Assembly: GCA_046728975.1 (NCBI GenBank)
Contig: JBKPFU010000101.1
Span: 1-23,955 of the forward strand
Source: JBKPFU01 sp046728975
GTDB lineage: Bacteria > Actinomycetota > Thermoleophilia > Gaiellales > Gaiellaceae
Direction of reading: 5' to 3'
Length of the DNA stretch: 23,955 nt
Below, piece by piece: positions 1-7,935 of this stretch (within the stretch, counting starts at the first letter, position 1; each line of letters begins with the position of its first letter). A model generated the notes under the pieces. The model did no database searches. It had not been told where the DNA came from and saw only the letters and a list, made by a program, of their open reading frames with translations. Position numbers and translations under genes: made by a program.

Positions 1-657
1 CTCGTTCTCGCCCGATCCGGTCGGCGCGAGGAAGCCGAGCGACTCCTTTCCGCCCATGATCCCCGACTCGGCCTCGACGACATACGACTCCACGTCGCAC
101 CGCCCGAAGATCGCCTTGTACGCGTCCAGGTGCTTCTGGAAGCTCCCGTCGAGACCCGCCTCGTCACGATCGAACGAGTACGAGTCCTTCATGATGAACT
201 CCCGCACGCGAAGCAGCCCTCCGCGCGGCCGCGGCTCGTCGCGCTCCTTCGTGCTGAAGTGGTACCACACCTGCGGCAGCTCCTTGTACGACCGGAGCTC
301 GCGCGCGTGGAAGGTCATCGATTCTTCGTGCGACAGGGGCAGGACGAACGGACGCCCGCTTCGGTCGGTGAGTTTGAACAGCTGGGGAATCGCGATCCGC
401 CCGGTCCGTTCCCACAGCTCGGCGGGCGTGAGGACGGGACACAGCATCTCCTGACCCCCGATCGCGTTCATCTCGTCTCGGATGATCTGCACGACTTTTT
501 GATGGACGCGCCAGCCGAGCGGGAGATACGTCCAGAGCCCCGCACCGACCTGCCGGATGAATCCGCCGCGAACGAGAAGCTTGTGCGATGCCGCCTCAGC
601 GTCCGCCGGCGGCTCGCGCAGGGTCGGCAGGAAAAGCTTTGAAGCCCGGGCGATCAC
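1..657 (-). CDS. proS: Prolyl-tRNA synthetase (N-terminal 219 residues; gene runs off the left edge)
   Basis: This class II aminoacyl-tRNA synthetase charges tRNA-Pro with proline in the cytoplasm. The visible part opens with the bacterial-type ProRS signature SKLFLPTLREPP (residues 6-17), followed by the region LPLGWRVHQK (45-54). The class II motif 2 block lies at about 136-157 (STKERDEPRPRGGLLRVREF), and MKDSYSF at 156-162 is typical. The fragment stops near the start of the inserted editing domain usual in bacterial ProRS. GTG at 657 is the only usable start: the ispG stop codon TAG (673-675) lies in the same frame six codons upstream, and conserved sequence begins at once. The gap to ispG is 15 bases with a weak GGGG ribosome site, so co-transcription with ispG is likely. 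The C-terminal editing and anticodon domains lie outside the window. Confidence 0.96.
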   Translation of the reverse strand, partial: MIARASKLFLPTLREPPADAEAASHKLLVRGGFIRQVGAGLWTYLPLGWRVHQKVVQIIRDEMNAIGGQEMLCPVLTPAELWERTGRIAIPQLFKLTDRSGRPFVLPLSHEESMTFHARELRSYKELPQVWYHFSTKERDEPRPRGGLLRVREFIMKDSYSFDRDEAGLDGSFQKHLDAYKAIFGRCDVESYVVEAESGIMGGKESLGFLAPTGSGENE

Positions 658-672
658 CGTTGCCCCGGCAGG

Positions 673-1827
673 CTACTCGCTCGGGGTCGGAGACGCCTCG
701 AGGGGGATCATGGAGGCCTCGGCCATCGCCAACGCGGCGGGCTTGGCCATCTTGAGGCGCTTAGGGCGGTGCATGCCCTCCGCGATCCACTTGTCGATCT
801 CGTGGAAGAGCTCGTCGATCAGGATGTCCGAGGAGACCTTCTTCAGCACTCGGCCGTGCGCGTACAGGAACCCGACGTCGCGGCCGCCGGCGATGCCGAA
901 GTCCGCATCTCCAGCCTCCCCCGGGCCGTTGACCGCGCAGCCCATCACCGCCACCTCGAAGGCCTGGGGGTAGGCCTTCAGCCGCTCCTCGACCTTCTCG
1001 GCGAGGTTCTGGACGCCGACGTTGTCGCGCCCACAGGAGGGACATGCGATCATCACCGGCCCACGCTCGCGTAGGCCGAGCGCCTTCAGGATCTCCCACG
1101 CCACCTCGACCTCCTTGACGGGGTCGGCCGTGAGCGAGACGCGCAGCGTGTCGCCGATCCCGTCGGCGAGCAGAGCTCCCATCCCGACGGCGCTCTTGAT
1201 CGAGCCTGCGAACGGCGTGCCCGCCTCCGTGACGCCCAGATGCAGCGGGTACGGGACCTTCGCCGCCAGTATGCGATACGCGCGGATCATCGTCGGCACA
1301 TGTGTGGACTTGACGGAGATCTTGAAGTCCCGGAAGTCGAGCTTCTCGAGCAGCTCGACCTCCTCGAGCGCGGCCGCGACGAGCGCCTCTGCCTGGTCTT
1401 TCTCGGCGAGCGGGTGAAGGTGCTTGGGTAGCGACCCGGAGTTCGCTCCGATCCGCATCGGAATCCCCGCTTTTCGCGCCGCCTCGACGACCTGCTCGAC
1501 CTTTTCGGGCCCGCCGATGTTGCCGGGGTTGATCCGAACCGCGGCCACACCCGCGTCAATCGCGCGAAGGGCCAGGCTGGCGTTGAAGTGGATGTCGGCG
1601 ATGACCGGGATCGGCGAGAGTCGGACGATCAGCCTCAGCGCGTCGGCGTCCTCGATCTTCGGCACGGCGCAGCGCACGACCTCACAGCCGGCGGAGGCAA
1701 GCGCGGCGATCTGCGCGGTCGTCGCCTCCGTGTCGTGGGTCGGCGTGAGCGTCATCGACTGAACGACGACGGGCGCGCCGCCGCCGATCTGCACGTTGCC
1801 TACCTTGATACGGCGCTCACTCGCCAC
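673..1827 (-). CDS. ispG: 4-hydroxy-3-methylbut-2-en-1-yl diphosphate synthase (flavodoxin/ferredoxin)
   Basis: IspG converts 2-C-methyl-D-erythritol 2,4-cyclodiphosphate to HMBPP, the penultimate step of the MEP isoprenoid pathway, using a [4Fe-4S] cluster. At 384 residues it is the compact two-domain bacterial form: a TIM barrel at about 5-250 (QSMTLTPTHD, RINPGNIG, KISVKST) and a C-terminal cluster domain. The three cysteine ligands are visible as C262 and C265 (ACPSCGR) and C297 (MGCAVNGPGE), with the fourth ligand Glu at about 304. The GTG start at 1827 lies 9 bases after the stop of the upstream protease gene, has no Shine-Dalgarno sequence, and sits 6 bases after a TAAACT hexamer, suggesting its own leaderless transcript. 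proS follows 15 bases downstream. With dxr in the same block it gives two MEP-pathway steps. Confidence 0.97.
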   Translation of the reverse strand: MASERRIKVGNVQIGGGAPVVVQSMTLTPTHDTEATTAQIAALASAGCEVVRCAVPKIEDADALRLIVRLSPIPVIADIHFNASLALRAIDAGVAAVRINPGNIGGPEKVEQVVEAARKAGIPMRIGANSGSLPKHLHPLAEKDQAEALVAAALEEVELLEKLDFRDFKISVKSTHVPTMIRAYRILAAKVPYPLHLGVTEAGTPFAGSIKSAVGMGALLADGIGDTLRVSLTADPVKEVEVAWEILKALGLRERGPVMIACPSCGRDNVGVQNLAEKVEERLKAYPQAFEVAVMGCAVNGPGEAGDADFGIAGGRDVGFLYAHGRVLKKVSSDILIDELFHEIDKWIAEGMHRPKRLKMAKPAALAMAEASMIPLEASPTPSE

Positions 1828-1833
1828 GCGGCG

Positions 1834-1839
1834 AGTTTA
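1834..1839 (-). promoter_or_regulatory. Candidate -10 element for a leaderless ispG transcript
   Basis: On the minus strand TAAACT (TANNNT type) is followed by six bases and then the ispG GTG start, placing a transcription start at or next to the start codon. The first three bases are also the TAA stop codon of the upstream protease gene. No convincing -35 element is visible. The call rests on position and on the same layout at dxr, the DUF167 gene and the gene at 22498. Confidence 0.45.
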
Positions 1840-3066
1840 GCCGCCTCGAAGCCGATCTATGTCGTTCGAGAGGCCGAGGACGAAGAGCAGCAGCACGAGC
1901 GCGATTCCGACCGCGGAAACCCGCTCGTAAACCACCCGCCCGACGGCGCGGCCCCGAAGGCCCTCGACGATCGAGAAGGCGATGTGACCGCCGTCGAGCG
2001 GCAGCAGCGGGAGCAGGTTGAGCAACGCGAGCGAGAGGCTGATCAGCGCCAGGATCCCGAGGTAGTAGCGATAGTCGACCTTCGCCGCCTTGCTCGACTC
2101 GCTGACGATCCCGACCGGGCTCGAGACCTCTTTGCGGCCCGAGCCGGAGACGATCCGGCCGAGCGACGCAACGATCTCCTTCGTCACGTGCCCGGTCTCG
2201 CCGATCGCCTTACCGAAGGCCGGGATGACCCCGTAGTGCTTGTAGCGCAGCCTGACGTAGAACCCAAACGAGTAATGCCCCTGCCTCAGCTCCGTCGGCT
2301 GAGGCGGGAGGTCGATGCGCCGACCATCCCGCCTGACGGTGACCACGATCGGCTTCCCACCGCTCGCGCGAATCGTCTTCGAGACCTCGTCGTAGTTCCG
2401 CAATGACTTCCCGCCGATGGCGACGATCTCGTCGTCCGGCCGAAGCCCGGCTGCCGATGCGGGCGTCCCCGCGATCACCGAGTCGACCTTTCGCGTCGCG
2501 TCGACCGGCAGCCCGAGCATGTAGACGATCGCCAGCAGAACGACCGCGAACAGGAGGTTCGCCGCAGGCCCCGCGAAGATCACCGCGATTCGCTTCCACG
2601 TCCGCTGGCGCCAGTACGCGTCGGCGCCGAGCGCGTCGCGGAGCTCACCGAGACCACGGTCGGCGGTTCGGGCCGCGGCCGGAGACAGGTGCGCGTTACG
2701 GACGGCCTCCTCGAGCTCGGGTAGCGCCTCGCGCCTCGCCGTCTCGAGCTCCTCGCTGTCGAGACATCGCTTCAGCCGCTCGGCAGGACCGACGAGCGCA
2801 GGCGCCTCGAACTCCGCCGCGCCGAGATAGGCATCGACGTCCGACGGCGCGGGCCGGTGCATCCCCGGAATCTTCACGTAGCCCCCGAGCGGGATCGCGC
2901 CGAGCCCATATTCGACCCCGTTTCGGGTCGTCTTCGCGAGGGCCGGCGGAAAGCCGACGTAGAAGCGGCGCGGCCGCATCCCGACCGCCATCGCGGTGAA
3001 GAAGTGGCCGGCCTCGTGAATCACGATCAAGAACGCCAAGCCGAGGACAGCAATAAGAACGCTCAT
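1837..3066 (-). CDS. rseP: RseP/Rip1-type site-2 intramembrane zinc metalloprotease (M50)
   Basis: This is a membrane protease that cuts substrates such as anti-sigma factors within the bilayer. The zinc motif HEAGH is at residues 17-21 in the first membrane segment. A conserved AGPAANLLFAVVLL helix (from about 162) is followed by one PDZ domain (about 195-265, with GTPASAAGLRPDDEIVAIGG). The second catalytic motif LPLDGGH, with Asp at about 358, and two C-terminal membrane segments complete it. Length (409) fits the family. A helical, charged insertion of roughly 45-60 residues lies between the first helix region and the AGP helix (about 77-150), longer than I expect. The ATG at 3066 has a GGGG tract 3-6 bases upstream. 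It lies between dxr and ispG, as in many bacteria. The natural substrate cannot be told from sequence. Confidence 0.93.
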   Translation of the reverse strand: MSVLIAVLGLAFLIVIHEAGHFFTAMAVGMRPRRFYVGFPPALAKTTRNGVEYGLGAIPLGGYVKIPGMHRPAPSDVDAYLGAAEFEAPALVGPAERLKRCLDSEELETARREALPELEEAVRNAHLSPAAARTADRGLGELRDALGADAYWRQRTWKRIAVIFAGPAANLLFAVVLLAIVYMLGLPVDATRKVDSVIAGTPASAAGLRPDDEIVAIGGKSLRNYDEVSKTIRASGGKPIVVTVRRDGRRIDLPPQPTELRQGHYSFGFYVRLRYKHYGVIPAFGKAIGETGHVTKEIVASLGRIVSGSGRKEVSSPVGIVSESSKAAKVDYRYYLGILALISLSLALLNLLPLLPLDGGHIAFSIVEGLRGRAVGRVVYERVSAVGIALVLLLFVLGLSNDIDRLRGG

Positions 3067-3145
3067 GGCCCCAGCTCAAACTGTCCGCCGTGTCGACCGG
3101 CAGATGCAGGCGGCCGCACGGGCAAAGCGCATACGGCCTGACGTC

Positions 3146-3163
3146 GACATCGCAAGCGATGTC
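3146..3163. repeat. Perfect 8+8 base inverted repeat immediately after the dxr stop codon
   Basis: GACATCGC (3146-3153) and GCGATGTC (3156-3163) are perfect complements separated by two bases, ending right beside the dxr stop codon (3164-3166). There is no U-rich tail on the minus strand, so it is not a textbook intrinsic terminator. It could be an RNA 3' end processing or pause hairpin, or a protein-binding palindrome upstream of the protease gene. The rest of the 97-base gap (3067-3163) shows nothing else clear. Confidence 0.4.
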
Positions 3164-4222
3164 TCATGCGACCACCTGCCGCTGGGCCAGCCGGCGGGCT
3201 GCCAAGTCGGCGTCGACAAGGCCATCGAGATCGTCCGCCGGCTCCCATTCCTGCGCGCCGAGAGTTTCCTCGACCACCTCGTCGATCGCGAGGAAGGGGA
3301 GCTTCCCCTCCAGGAATGCCTGCACCGCGACCTCGTTCGCCGCATTGAAGGCGCACGGGGCCGTGCCGCTTCGTTCGCCGGCCTCGCGAGCCAGCCGGAG
3401 CATGGGGAATGTCTCGAGGTCGGGAGCCTCGAACTCGAGCGTCAGCCCTCCGGCGAGGTCAAGCGGCGGCACCGGCGTCGCCGCCCGCTCCGGGTAGGTC
3501 AGCGCGTACGAGATCGGAACGCGCATGTCGGGATAGCCCAGGTGCGCGAGCGCAGCGCCGTCCTGAAAACGGACGAGCGCATGCACGACCGAGGTCGGAT
3601 GGATGACGACCTCGATCGAGTCGTATGGCAGGCCGAACAGAAAATGAGCCTCGATCAGCTCGAGGCCCTTGTTCGCGAGTGTCGCAGAGTCGATCGTGAT
3701 TTTCGGGCCCATGTTCCACGTCGGGTGCGCGAGCGCATCGTCTGCTGATACGTCCTCGAGCTCCTCGCGGATGCGGCCGCGGAACGGCCCCCCCGAAGCG
3801 GTCAGGACGAGCGAATCCACCGTGTCAGGATCGCGCCCCTCGAGGCACTGGTACGCGGCCGAATGCTCGCTGTCAACGGGCAGGAGCTTCCCTCCGCCCC
3901 GGTCCCACGCGGCGAGAGCGAGCTCCCCTGCCGCGACGAGGCTCTCCTTGTTCGCCAGCGCGAGGTCGACGCCCTCTTCCAGCGACCAGAGCGTCGCCGG
4001 CAGGCCCGCGAATCCGACCACCGCGTTCAGGACGAGATCGGCCTGCGCGCGCTCGAGCAGCTCGGTCATGTCGCCGCCGACCTGCGTCAGCGGAGCCAAC
4101 CCGTCGATCGTCTGCGAGCCGGACGCGGCCGCCACGAGCTCGAGGTTCGGGTGCGCGTCGATGATCTCGAGCGCCTGTCTTCCGATCGACCCAGTGGCCC
4201 CGAGCAGCGCAATCCGCTTCAT
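3164..4222 (-). CDS. dxr: 1-deoxy-D-xylulose 5-phosphate reductoisomerase, short NADPH domain
   Basis: Dxr (IspC) converts DXP to MEP with NADPH, the first committed step of the MEP pathway and the target of fosmidomycin. Clear signatures are GATGSIG (8-14), LANKES (89-94), the metal/substrate motif PVDSEHSA, TASGGPF, and HPTWNMGPKITIDSATLANK. The protein is 352 residues, against about 380-400 usually. The shortfall is in the N-terminal cofactor domain: Lys92 of the NKES motif corresponds to E. coli Lys125, so about 33 residues are missing after the second beta strand. Catalytic and substrate segments look intact. ATG at 4222 lies 18 bases after the cdsA stop with CATACT six bases upstream and no Shine-Dalgarno sequence. 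Confidence 0.95.
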   Translation of the reverse strand: MKRIALLGATGSIGRQALEIIDAHPNLELVAAASGSQTIDGLAPLTQVGGDMTELLERAQADLVLNAVVGFAGLPATLWSLEEGVDLALANKESLVAAGELALAAWDRGGGKLLPVDSEHSAAYQCLEGRDPDTVDSLVLTASGGPFRGRIREELEDVSADDALAHPTWNMGPKITIDSATLANKGLELIEAHFLFGLPYDSIEVVIHPTSVVHALVRFQDGAALAHLGYPDMRVPISYALTYPERAATPVPPLDLAGGLTLEFEAPDLETFPMLRLAREAGERSGTAPCAFNAANEVAVQAFLEGKLPFLAIDEVVEETLGAQEWEPADDLDGLVDADLAARRLAQRQVVA

Positions 4223-4228
4223 GCACGA

Positions 4229-4234
4229 AGTATG
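4229..4234 (-). promoter_or_regulatory. Candidate -10 element for dxr
   Basis: On the minus strand CATACT is followed by six bases and the dxr ATG, inside the 18-base cdsA-dxr gap. It matches the TANNNT consensus at the two most conserved positions (A2, T6) but not at T1. A leaderless dxr transcript is inferred, in addition to possible read-through from cdsA. Confidence 0.35.
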
Positions 4235-4240
4235 GGCGAC

Positions 4241-5038
4241 CTATGCTGCCCCGAGGGCGCGGATCGTGTAGTAGGCCGCGACGCCCGCGAAAAGCAGCGC
4301 GTCGATGCGGTCGAGCATGCCGCCGTGGGCAGCCAGCAGGCTCCCGGTGTCCTTCACGTTCATGTCCCGCTTCAGGGCGGATTCGAACAGATCGCCGATC
4401 GGCGCGGCGACCGCGATCACGGCGCCGACCACGACCGATTCCGGGATCGAGAGAAAGTCTTGCTTGTAGACCGCGATGAAGGAGACGAAGATCGTCACCG
4501 CCGTTCCTGCGGCAAGGCCCTCCCACGTCTTCCCCGGTGACAGAGTCGGCGTCATCCGATGGTGCCCGACGAGCCGTCCGGCGATGTACGCGGCCGAATC
4601 GCCCGCGAAGACCGCGATCAGAACGGTGGAGAGAGCGAGCCGCCCGTGCTCGGGCAGCTCACGCAGTAGGACGAGATAACCAAGGCCGAGGCCGATCCAC
4701 GCAGCGCCGAGGACCGTCACGCCGACCGCGACCGTCGCCGGTGCGCGGGTCGCCGAGACCCCAAAAAGTACGAAGGCGAAAACGAATGTCGTCATAAGCC
4801 CCCCGACCATCCAGTCGACCCCACCCGCCTTCGCGCCGATCAGCGCCAGCGCGACGCCGAGGTAGCCGGCGAGGACGAGCGGCCGCAGGCGTCTCGTCAT
4901 CGAGTACAGCTCGTGCAGCGCCACCAGCCCCACGCCGAGAGCGGCGAGCACGAGCCACCAGCCGCCGAGGTACACGAGGCCGAGCACCACCGGCAGGCCC
5001 ACGGCGATGACGACGAGGCGCGAGAGAAAAGGGCTCAC
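4241..5038 (-). CDS. cdsA: Phosphatidate cytidylyltransferase (CDP-diacylglycerol synthase)
   Basis: CdsA makes CDP-diacylglycerol from phosphatidate and CTP in the membrane, feeding phospholipid synthesis. The 265-residue protein has about seven or eight hydrophobic segments starting at residue 5. It carries GDSAAYIAGRLVG and SPGKTWEG in the central part and the family signature near the C-terminus: S..KR, then KDTG, then HGGMLDRIDAL, holding the metal-binding Asp residues. The start chosen is GTG at 5038, which overlaps the uppS stop in a GTGA. The open frame continues upstream to 5158, but that stretch is inside uppS and is arginine-rich, unlike a CdsA N-terminus. It is the last gene of the tightly linked rpsB-cdsA run, and pairing with uppS is common in bacteria. 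Confidence 0.95.
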   Translation of the reverse strand: MSPFLSRLVVIAVGLPVVLGLVYLGGWWLVLAALGVGLVALHELYSMTRRLRPLVLAGYLGVALALIGAKAGGVDWMVGGLMTTFVFAFVLFGVSATRAPATVAVGVTVLGAAWIGLGLGYLVLLRELPEHGRLALSTVLIAVFAGDSAAYIAGRLVGHHRMTPTLSPGKTWEGLAAGTAVTIFVSFIAVYKQDFLSIPESVVVGAVIAVAAPIGDLFESALKRDMNVKDTGSLLAAHGGMLDRIDALLFAGVAAYYTIRALGAA

Positions 5039-5784
5039 CGGCCGCCGAAGCGGCGGCGACGGTTCGCGTATTCGGACAGCGCCCGCTGAAGCTCGCGTTC
5101 GCCGAAATCCGGCCACAGCGTTTCGACGAAGACGAGCTCCGCATACGCCAGCTGCCACAGCAGGAAGTTGGAAATCCGCAGCTCCCCGGACGTCCGGATG
5201 AGCAGGTCCGGATCCGGGAGCTCGGGCGCGTACAGGGCGCGGGCGAGAGTCTCCTCGTCGATCTCGTCCGCGGGTACGCCGGCCTCTACGAGCCTGCGCG
5301 CCGCTTCCGCGAGCTCCGCCCTGCCGCCGTAGTCAAACGCGATCCAGAGGTCGAGCCGCTCGTTCGCCGCGGTCTCGGCCTCCATGTCGGCCATCTTCTC
5401 CTGGAGATCGGATGAGGCACGGTCGCGCCTGCCGACGAAACGCACGCGGACACCTTGCTTCGCGAGGTCGGGGAGCTCTCGGTCGATTGTCTCGCTGAAG
5501 ATGTCCATCAGCGCATCGACCTCGTCCGGCGGCCGCGTCCAGTTCTCGGTCGAGAACGCGTAGACGGCGATCGACTGGACGCCGAGGTCGATCGCCGCCT
5601 CGACGGTCCGCCGCACCGCCTTCGTGCCGGCGCGATGACCGGCCGCGACCGGAAGGCCACGCTGACGCGCCCACCGCCCGTTGCCGTCAGGAATGATCGC
5701 GATCGACCGCGCGATCTCGGGCAGCTCGGGCATCGGAGCGGGCCTGACCGCCCTGAACTTGCGGATCTTGGTGAGGAGGCTCAC
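5035..5784 (-). CDS. uppS: cis-prenyltransferase (undecaprenyl diphosphate synthase family)
   Basis: This enzyme condenses isopentenyl diphosphate units in cis to make the long-chain carrier lipid for peptidoglycan. All family motifs are visible in 249 residues: PDGNGRWA (32-39) with catalytic Asp33, GHRAG (49-53), YAFSTENW, and the diphosphate-binding RTSGE followed by RISNFLLWQLAYAE. The usual Met before the catalytic Asp is Pro here, which is a mild variation. The GTG start at 5784 has GGGAG about 4 bases upstream and lies 14 bases after the frr stop. The exact product length (C50, C55 or other) cannot be read from the sequence. The downstream cdsA start overlaps its stop. Confidence 0.95.
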   Translation of the reverse strand: MSLLTKIRKFRAVRPAPMPELPEIARSIAIIPDGNGRWARQRGLPVAAGHRAGTKAVRRTVEAAIDLGVQSIAVYAFSTENWTRPPDEVDALMDIFSETIDRELPDLAKQGVRVRFVGRRDRASSDLQEKMADMEAETAANERLDLWIAFDYGGRAELAEAARRLVEAGVPADEIDEETLARALYAPELPDPDLLIRTSGELRISNFLLWQLAYAELVFVETLWPDFGERELQRALSEYANRRRRFGGR

Positions 5785-5798
5785 GGAGCTCCCGGGGG

Positions 5799-6362
5799 CT
5801 AGACCTCGAGAATCTCTTCCTCTTTGCGCTTGAGCAGCTCGTCGATCTTCTGGGTGTGCTGGTCGGTCAGCTTCTGGACGCTGTCCTCGGCCCTGTGCTC
5901 CTCGTCCTTGCCCGCCTCGCCTTTGTCGACAAGCCCTTTCAGGTGATGCATGACGTCCCGCCGAACATTGCGCACCGCGACCCGCCCATCCTCGGCCATC
6001 TGCCGCGCCACCTTGACCAGCTCCTTCCGCCGCTCCTCGGTCAGCTGCGGGATCGGCAGCCGGATCAGCTTGCCGTCGTTTGACGGCGTCAGCCCGAGAT
6101 CGGACTCCTGGATCGAACGCTCGATCTGGGGGATCGAGTTGGGGTCGAACGGCTGAACGGTCAACATGCGCGGCTCGGGAACGTTGATGGTGGCCAGCTG
6201 CTTGAGCGGCGTCTTCGTGCCGTAGTAGTCGACCTGGACACGGTCGAGCAGCGCGGCCGAGGCCCGGCCGGTCCGCAGAGTGTTGAACTCATGCTGTGCG
6301 GCCTCGACGGACCTGTCCATCCGCCGCGTCGCATCCTGAATCAGCTCGTCGATCGTCGCCAT
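5799..6362 (-). CDS. frr: Ribosome recycling factor
   Basis: RRF acts with EF-G to split post-termination ribosomes. The 187-residue length matches the family (about 185). It has the two-domain layout: an N-terminal helix (DATRRMDRSVEAA), FNTLRTGRASAALLDRVQVDYYG, the beta domain with PLKQLATINVPEPRML, then IPQLTEERRKELVK and the C-terminal helices rich in K/E. ATG at 6362 was chosen: it overlaps the pyrH stop by one base (TGATG). A TTG one codon earlier is possible but less likely. The position directly after pyrH is conserved across bacteria. Confidence 0.97.
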   Translation of the reverse strand: MATIDELIQDATRRMDRSVEAAQHEFNTLRTGRASAALLDRVQVDYYGTKTPLKQLATINVPEPRMLTVQPFDPNSIPQIERSIQESDLGLTPSNDGKLIRLPIPQLTEERRKELVKVARQMAEDGRVAVRNVRRDVMHHLKGLVDKGEAGKDEEHRAEDSVQKLTDQHTQKIDELLKRKEEEILEV

Positions 6363-7138
6363 CAAGCAGCTCCTGGTTCGGTTGGGGTCGAGACGATGGT
6401 GCCCACCCGCTCGCCGCCCACGACACGGCGGATGTTGCCGTCCGCGAGCGCGAATACATAAATGGGCAGGTTGTTGTCCATGCAGAGGGAGAGCGCCGTC
6501 GAATCCATCACCTTGAGCCCGCGCTCGATCGCCTCCAGGTGGGTCAGCTCAGGCAGCAACACGGCGGTGGGGTCGGTGCGCGGATCGCCGTCGTAGACGC
6601 CGTTCACCGCGTGCTTCGCCATCAGGATCGCGTCGGCGCCGATCTCCAGCGCTCGCAGGGCGGCAGCGGTGTCCGTGGTGAAGAACGGATTGCCGGTTCC
6701 CGCCGCGAAGATGACGATCCGGCGCTTCTCCAGGTGTCGGATCGCGCGGCGGCGGATGTACGGCTCGGCGACCTCGGAGACCTCGAGCGCGGACAGCACC
6801 CGCGTGTGGGCTCCCCTCCGCTCCAGCGCATCCTGGAGCGGCAGGGCGTTGAGCAACGTGGCCAGCATCCCTGCGTAGTCCGCGGTAGCGCGGTCGATTC
6901 CTTCGGCCGCTGCGGCCATGCCCCGGTAGATGTTCCCGGCGCCGACGACGATCGCGAGCTCGACACCGGTCTCGTGAACCTCGAGGATCTCGTCGGCGAT
7001 CGCCTCGATGCGCTCGCGATCGAGCCCGTACTCCTTCTCGCCCATCAGCGCCTCGCCGGAGAGCTTCAGCAGGACGCGGCTGAAGACGGAGGCCGACCCC
7101 GCTTGCTCCAGCCGTTCCGACTGGGCCGTTTCGCTCAC
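6362..7138 (-). CDS. pyrH: Uridylate kinase (UMP kinase)
   Basis: PyrH phosphorylates UMP to UDP with ATP and belongs to the amino acid kinase fold. Motifs seen: RVLLKLSGEALMG near residue 22, VVGAGNIYRG, the UMP-site RRAIRHLEK and AAGTGNPFFTTDTAAALRA, AKHAVNGVYDGDP, and DSTALSLCMDNNLP. The start GTG at 7138 overlaps the tsf stop (GTGA) and gives 258 residues, with a roughly 20-residue extension before the first conserved strand. The open frame reaches 7228, but that part lies in tsf coding sequence and looks like an out-of-frame translation. It sits between tsf and frr as in most bacteria. Confidence 0.96.
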   Translation of the reverse strand: MSETAQSERLEQAGSASVFSRVLLKLSGEALMGEKEYGLDRERIEAIADEILEVHETGVELAIVVGAGNIYRGMAAAAEGIDRATADYAGMLATLLNALPLQDALERRGAHTRVLSALEVSEVAEPYIRRRAIRHLEKRRIVIFAAGTGNPFFTTDTAAALRALEIGADAILMAKHAVNGVYDGDPRTDPTAVLLPELTHLEAIERGLKVMDSTALSLCMDNNLPIYVFALADGNIRRVVGGERVGTIVSTPTEPGAA

Positions 7139-7935
7139 TCCGCTAGCGCGTAACGCGCGAACTCGATTACCTCGAGACCTTCCTCGGAGAGGGCTTGGGC
7201 GACCATCTTGGCCGGCTCGTGGATCCACGGCTGATCGGCCAGGACGCCGCCGGGATAGGCGGCGAAGAAGCGCTTGCCGAGCATCCCGTCGACGATCTTC
7301 TCTCGCGCCTGCTCCGGCTTCGACTGCACCTCGTCAGAGCGCAGGTAGAGCTCGCGCTCCGCGGCGACCTCCTGCTCGGGCACGTCCTCCCTCGTCGCCC
7401 AGCGCGGAGCCGCCGACGCGATGTGCATCGCGAGGCGCCGCGCCGCTGGCGGGTTCTCCCCGCGCAGCCGGACCAGGACCCCGATCTTGTCCGCCGGCGG
7501 GTGTACATATTCGGCCAGCGACTCGCCCTCGCGGGCTTCATAGCGGGTCGCGCCACGGATCTCGATGTTCTCCTGCAGCTTGCCGGCGAGCTCGAGCCGC
7601 TCCTCCTCGAGCGCCTCGGCGCTCTCCCCGGCCTCGACGGCCTCGAGCACCTTCTCGGCGAAGTCGAGGAAGTCGGAGTTCTTCGACACCGGCTCCGTCT
7701 CGCAGCCCACAGCCGCTATCGCTCCCACGTGCCCCGAGATCGTAACGAGGACGACGCCCTCGGTCGTCTCGCGGCCGGCTCGCTTACCCGCAGCCGCCAT
7801 GCCCCGCTCGCGCAGGAGCGTGCGCGCGGCATCCAGGTCGCCGTCCGTCTCCTGGAGCGCGCGCTTGGCGTCCATCATCCCTGCACCCGTCATGTCGCGG
7901 AGCTCCTTGACGAGGCTTGCCGGGACCGTGGTCAT
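7135..7935 (-). CDS. tsf: Translation elongation factor Ts
   Basis: EF-Ts exchanges GDP for GTP on EF-Tu. The 266-residue protein starts with the UBA-like domain (SLVKELRDMTGAGMMDAKRAL, about 7-27), followed by the core domain: GKRAGRETTEG, then AAVGCETEPVSKNSDF (the strongly conserved EF-Ts segment), and a second subdomain from about 170 with PRWATREDVP. ATG at 7935 overlaps the rpsB stop as ATGA, which supports the start and tight coupling to S2 synthesis. Length is normal for a two-subdomain EF-Ts. Confidence 0.97.
   Translation of the reverse strand: MTTVPASLVKELRDMTGAGMMDAKRALQETDGDLDAARTLLRERGMAAAGKRAGRETTEGVVLVTISGHVGAIAAVGCETEPVSKNSDFLDFAEKVLEAVEAGESAEALEEERLELAGKLQENIEIRGATRYEAREGESLAEYVHPPADKIGVLVRLRGENPPAARRLAMHIASAAPRWATREDVPEQEVAAERELYLRSDEVQSKPEQAREKIVDGMLGKRFFAAYPGGVLADQPWIHEPAKMVAQALSEEGLEVIEFARYALAE

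Noticed and set aside
5039..5158. N-terminal extension of cdsA by 40 codons into uppS
   Set aside because: The GTG at 5038 forms a standard GTGA overlap and starts at the first membrane segment; the extension is an out-of-frame reading of uppS.
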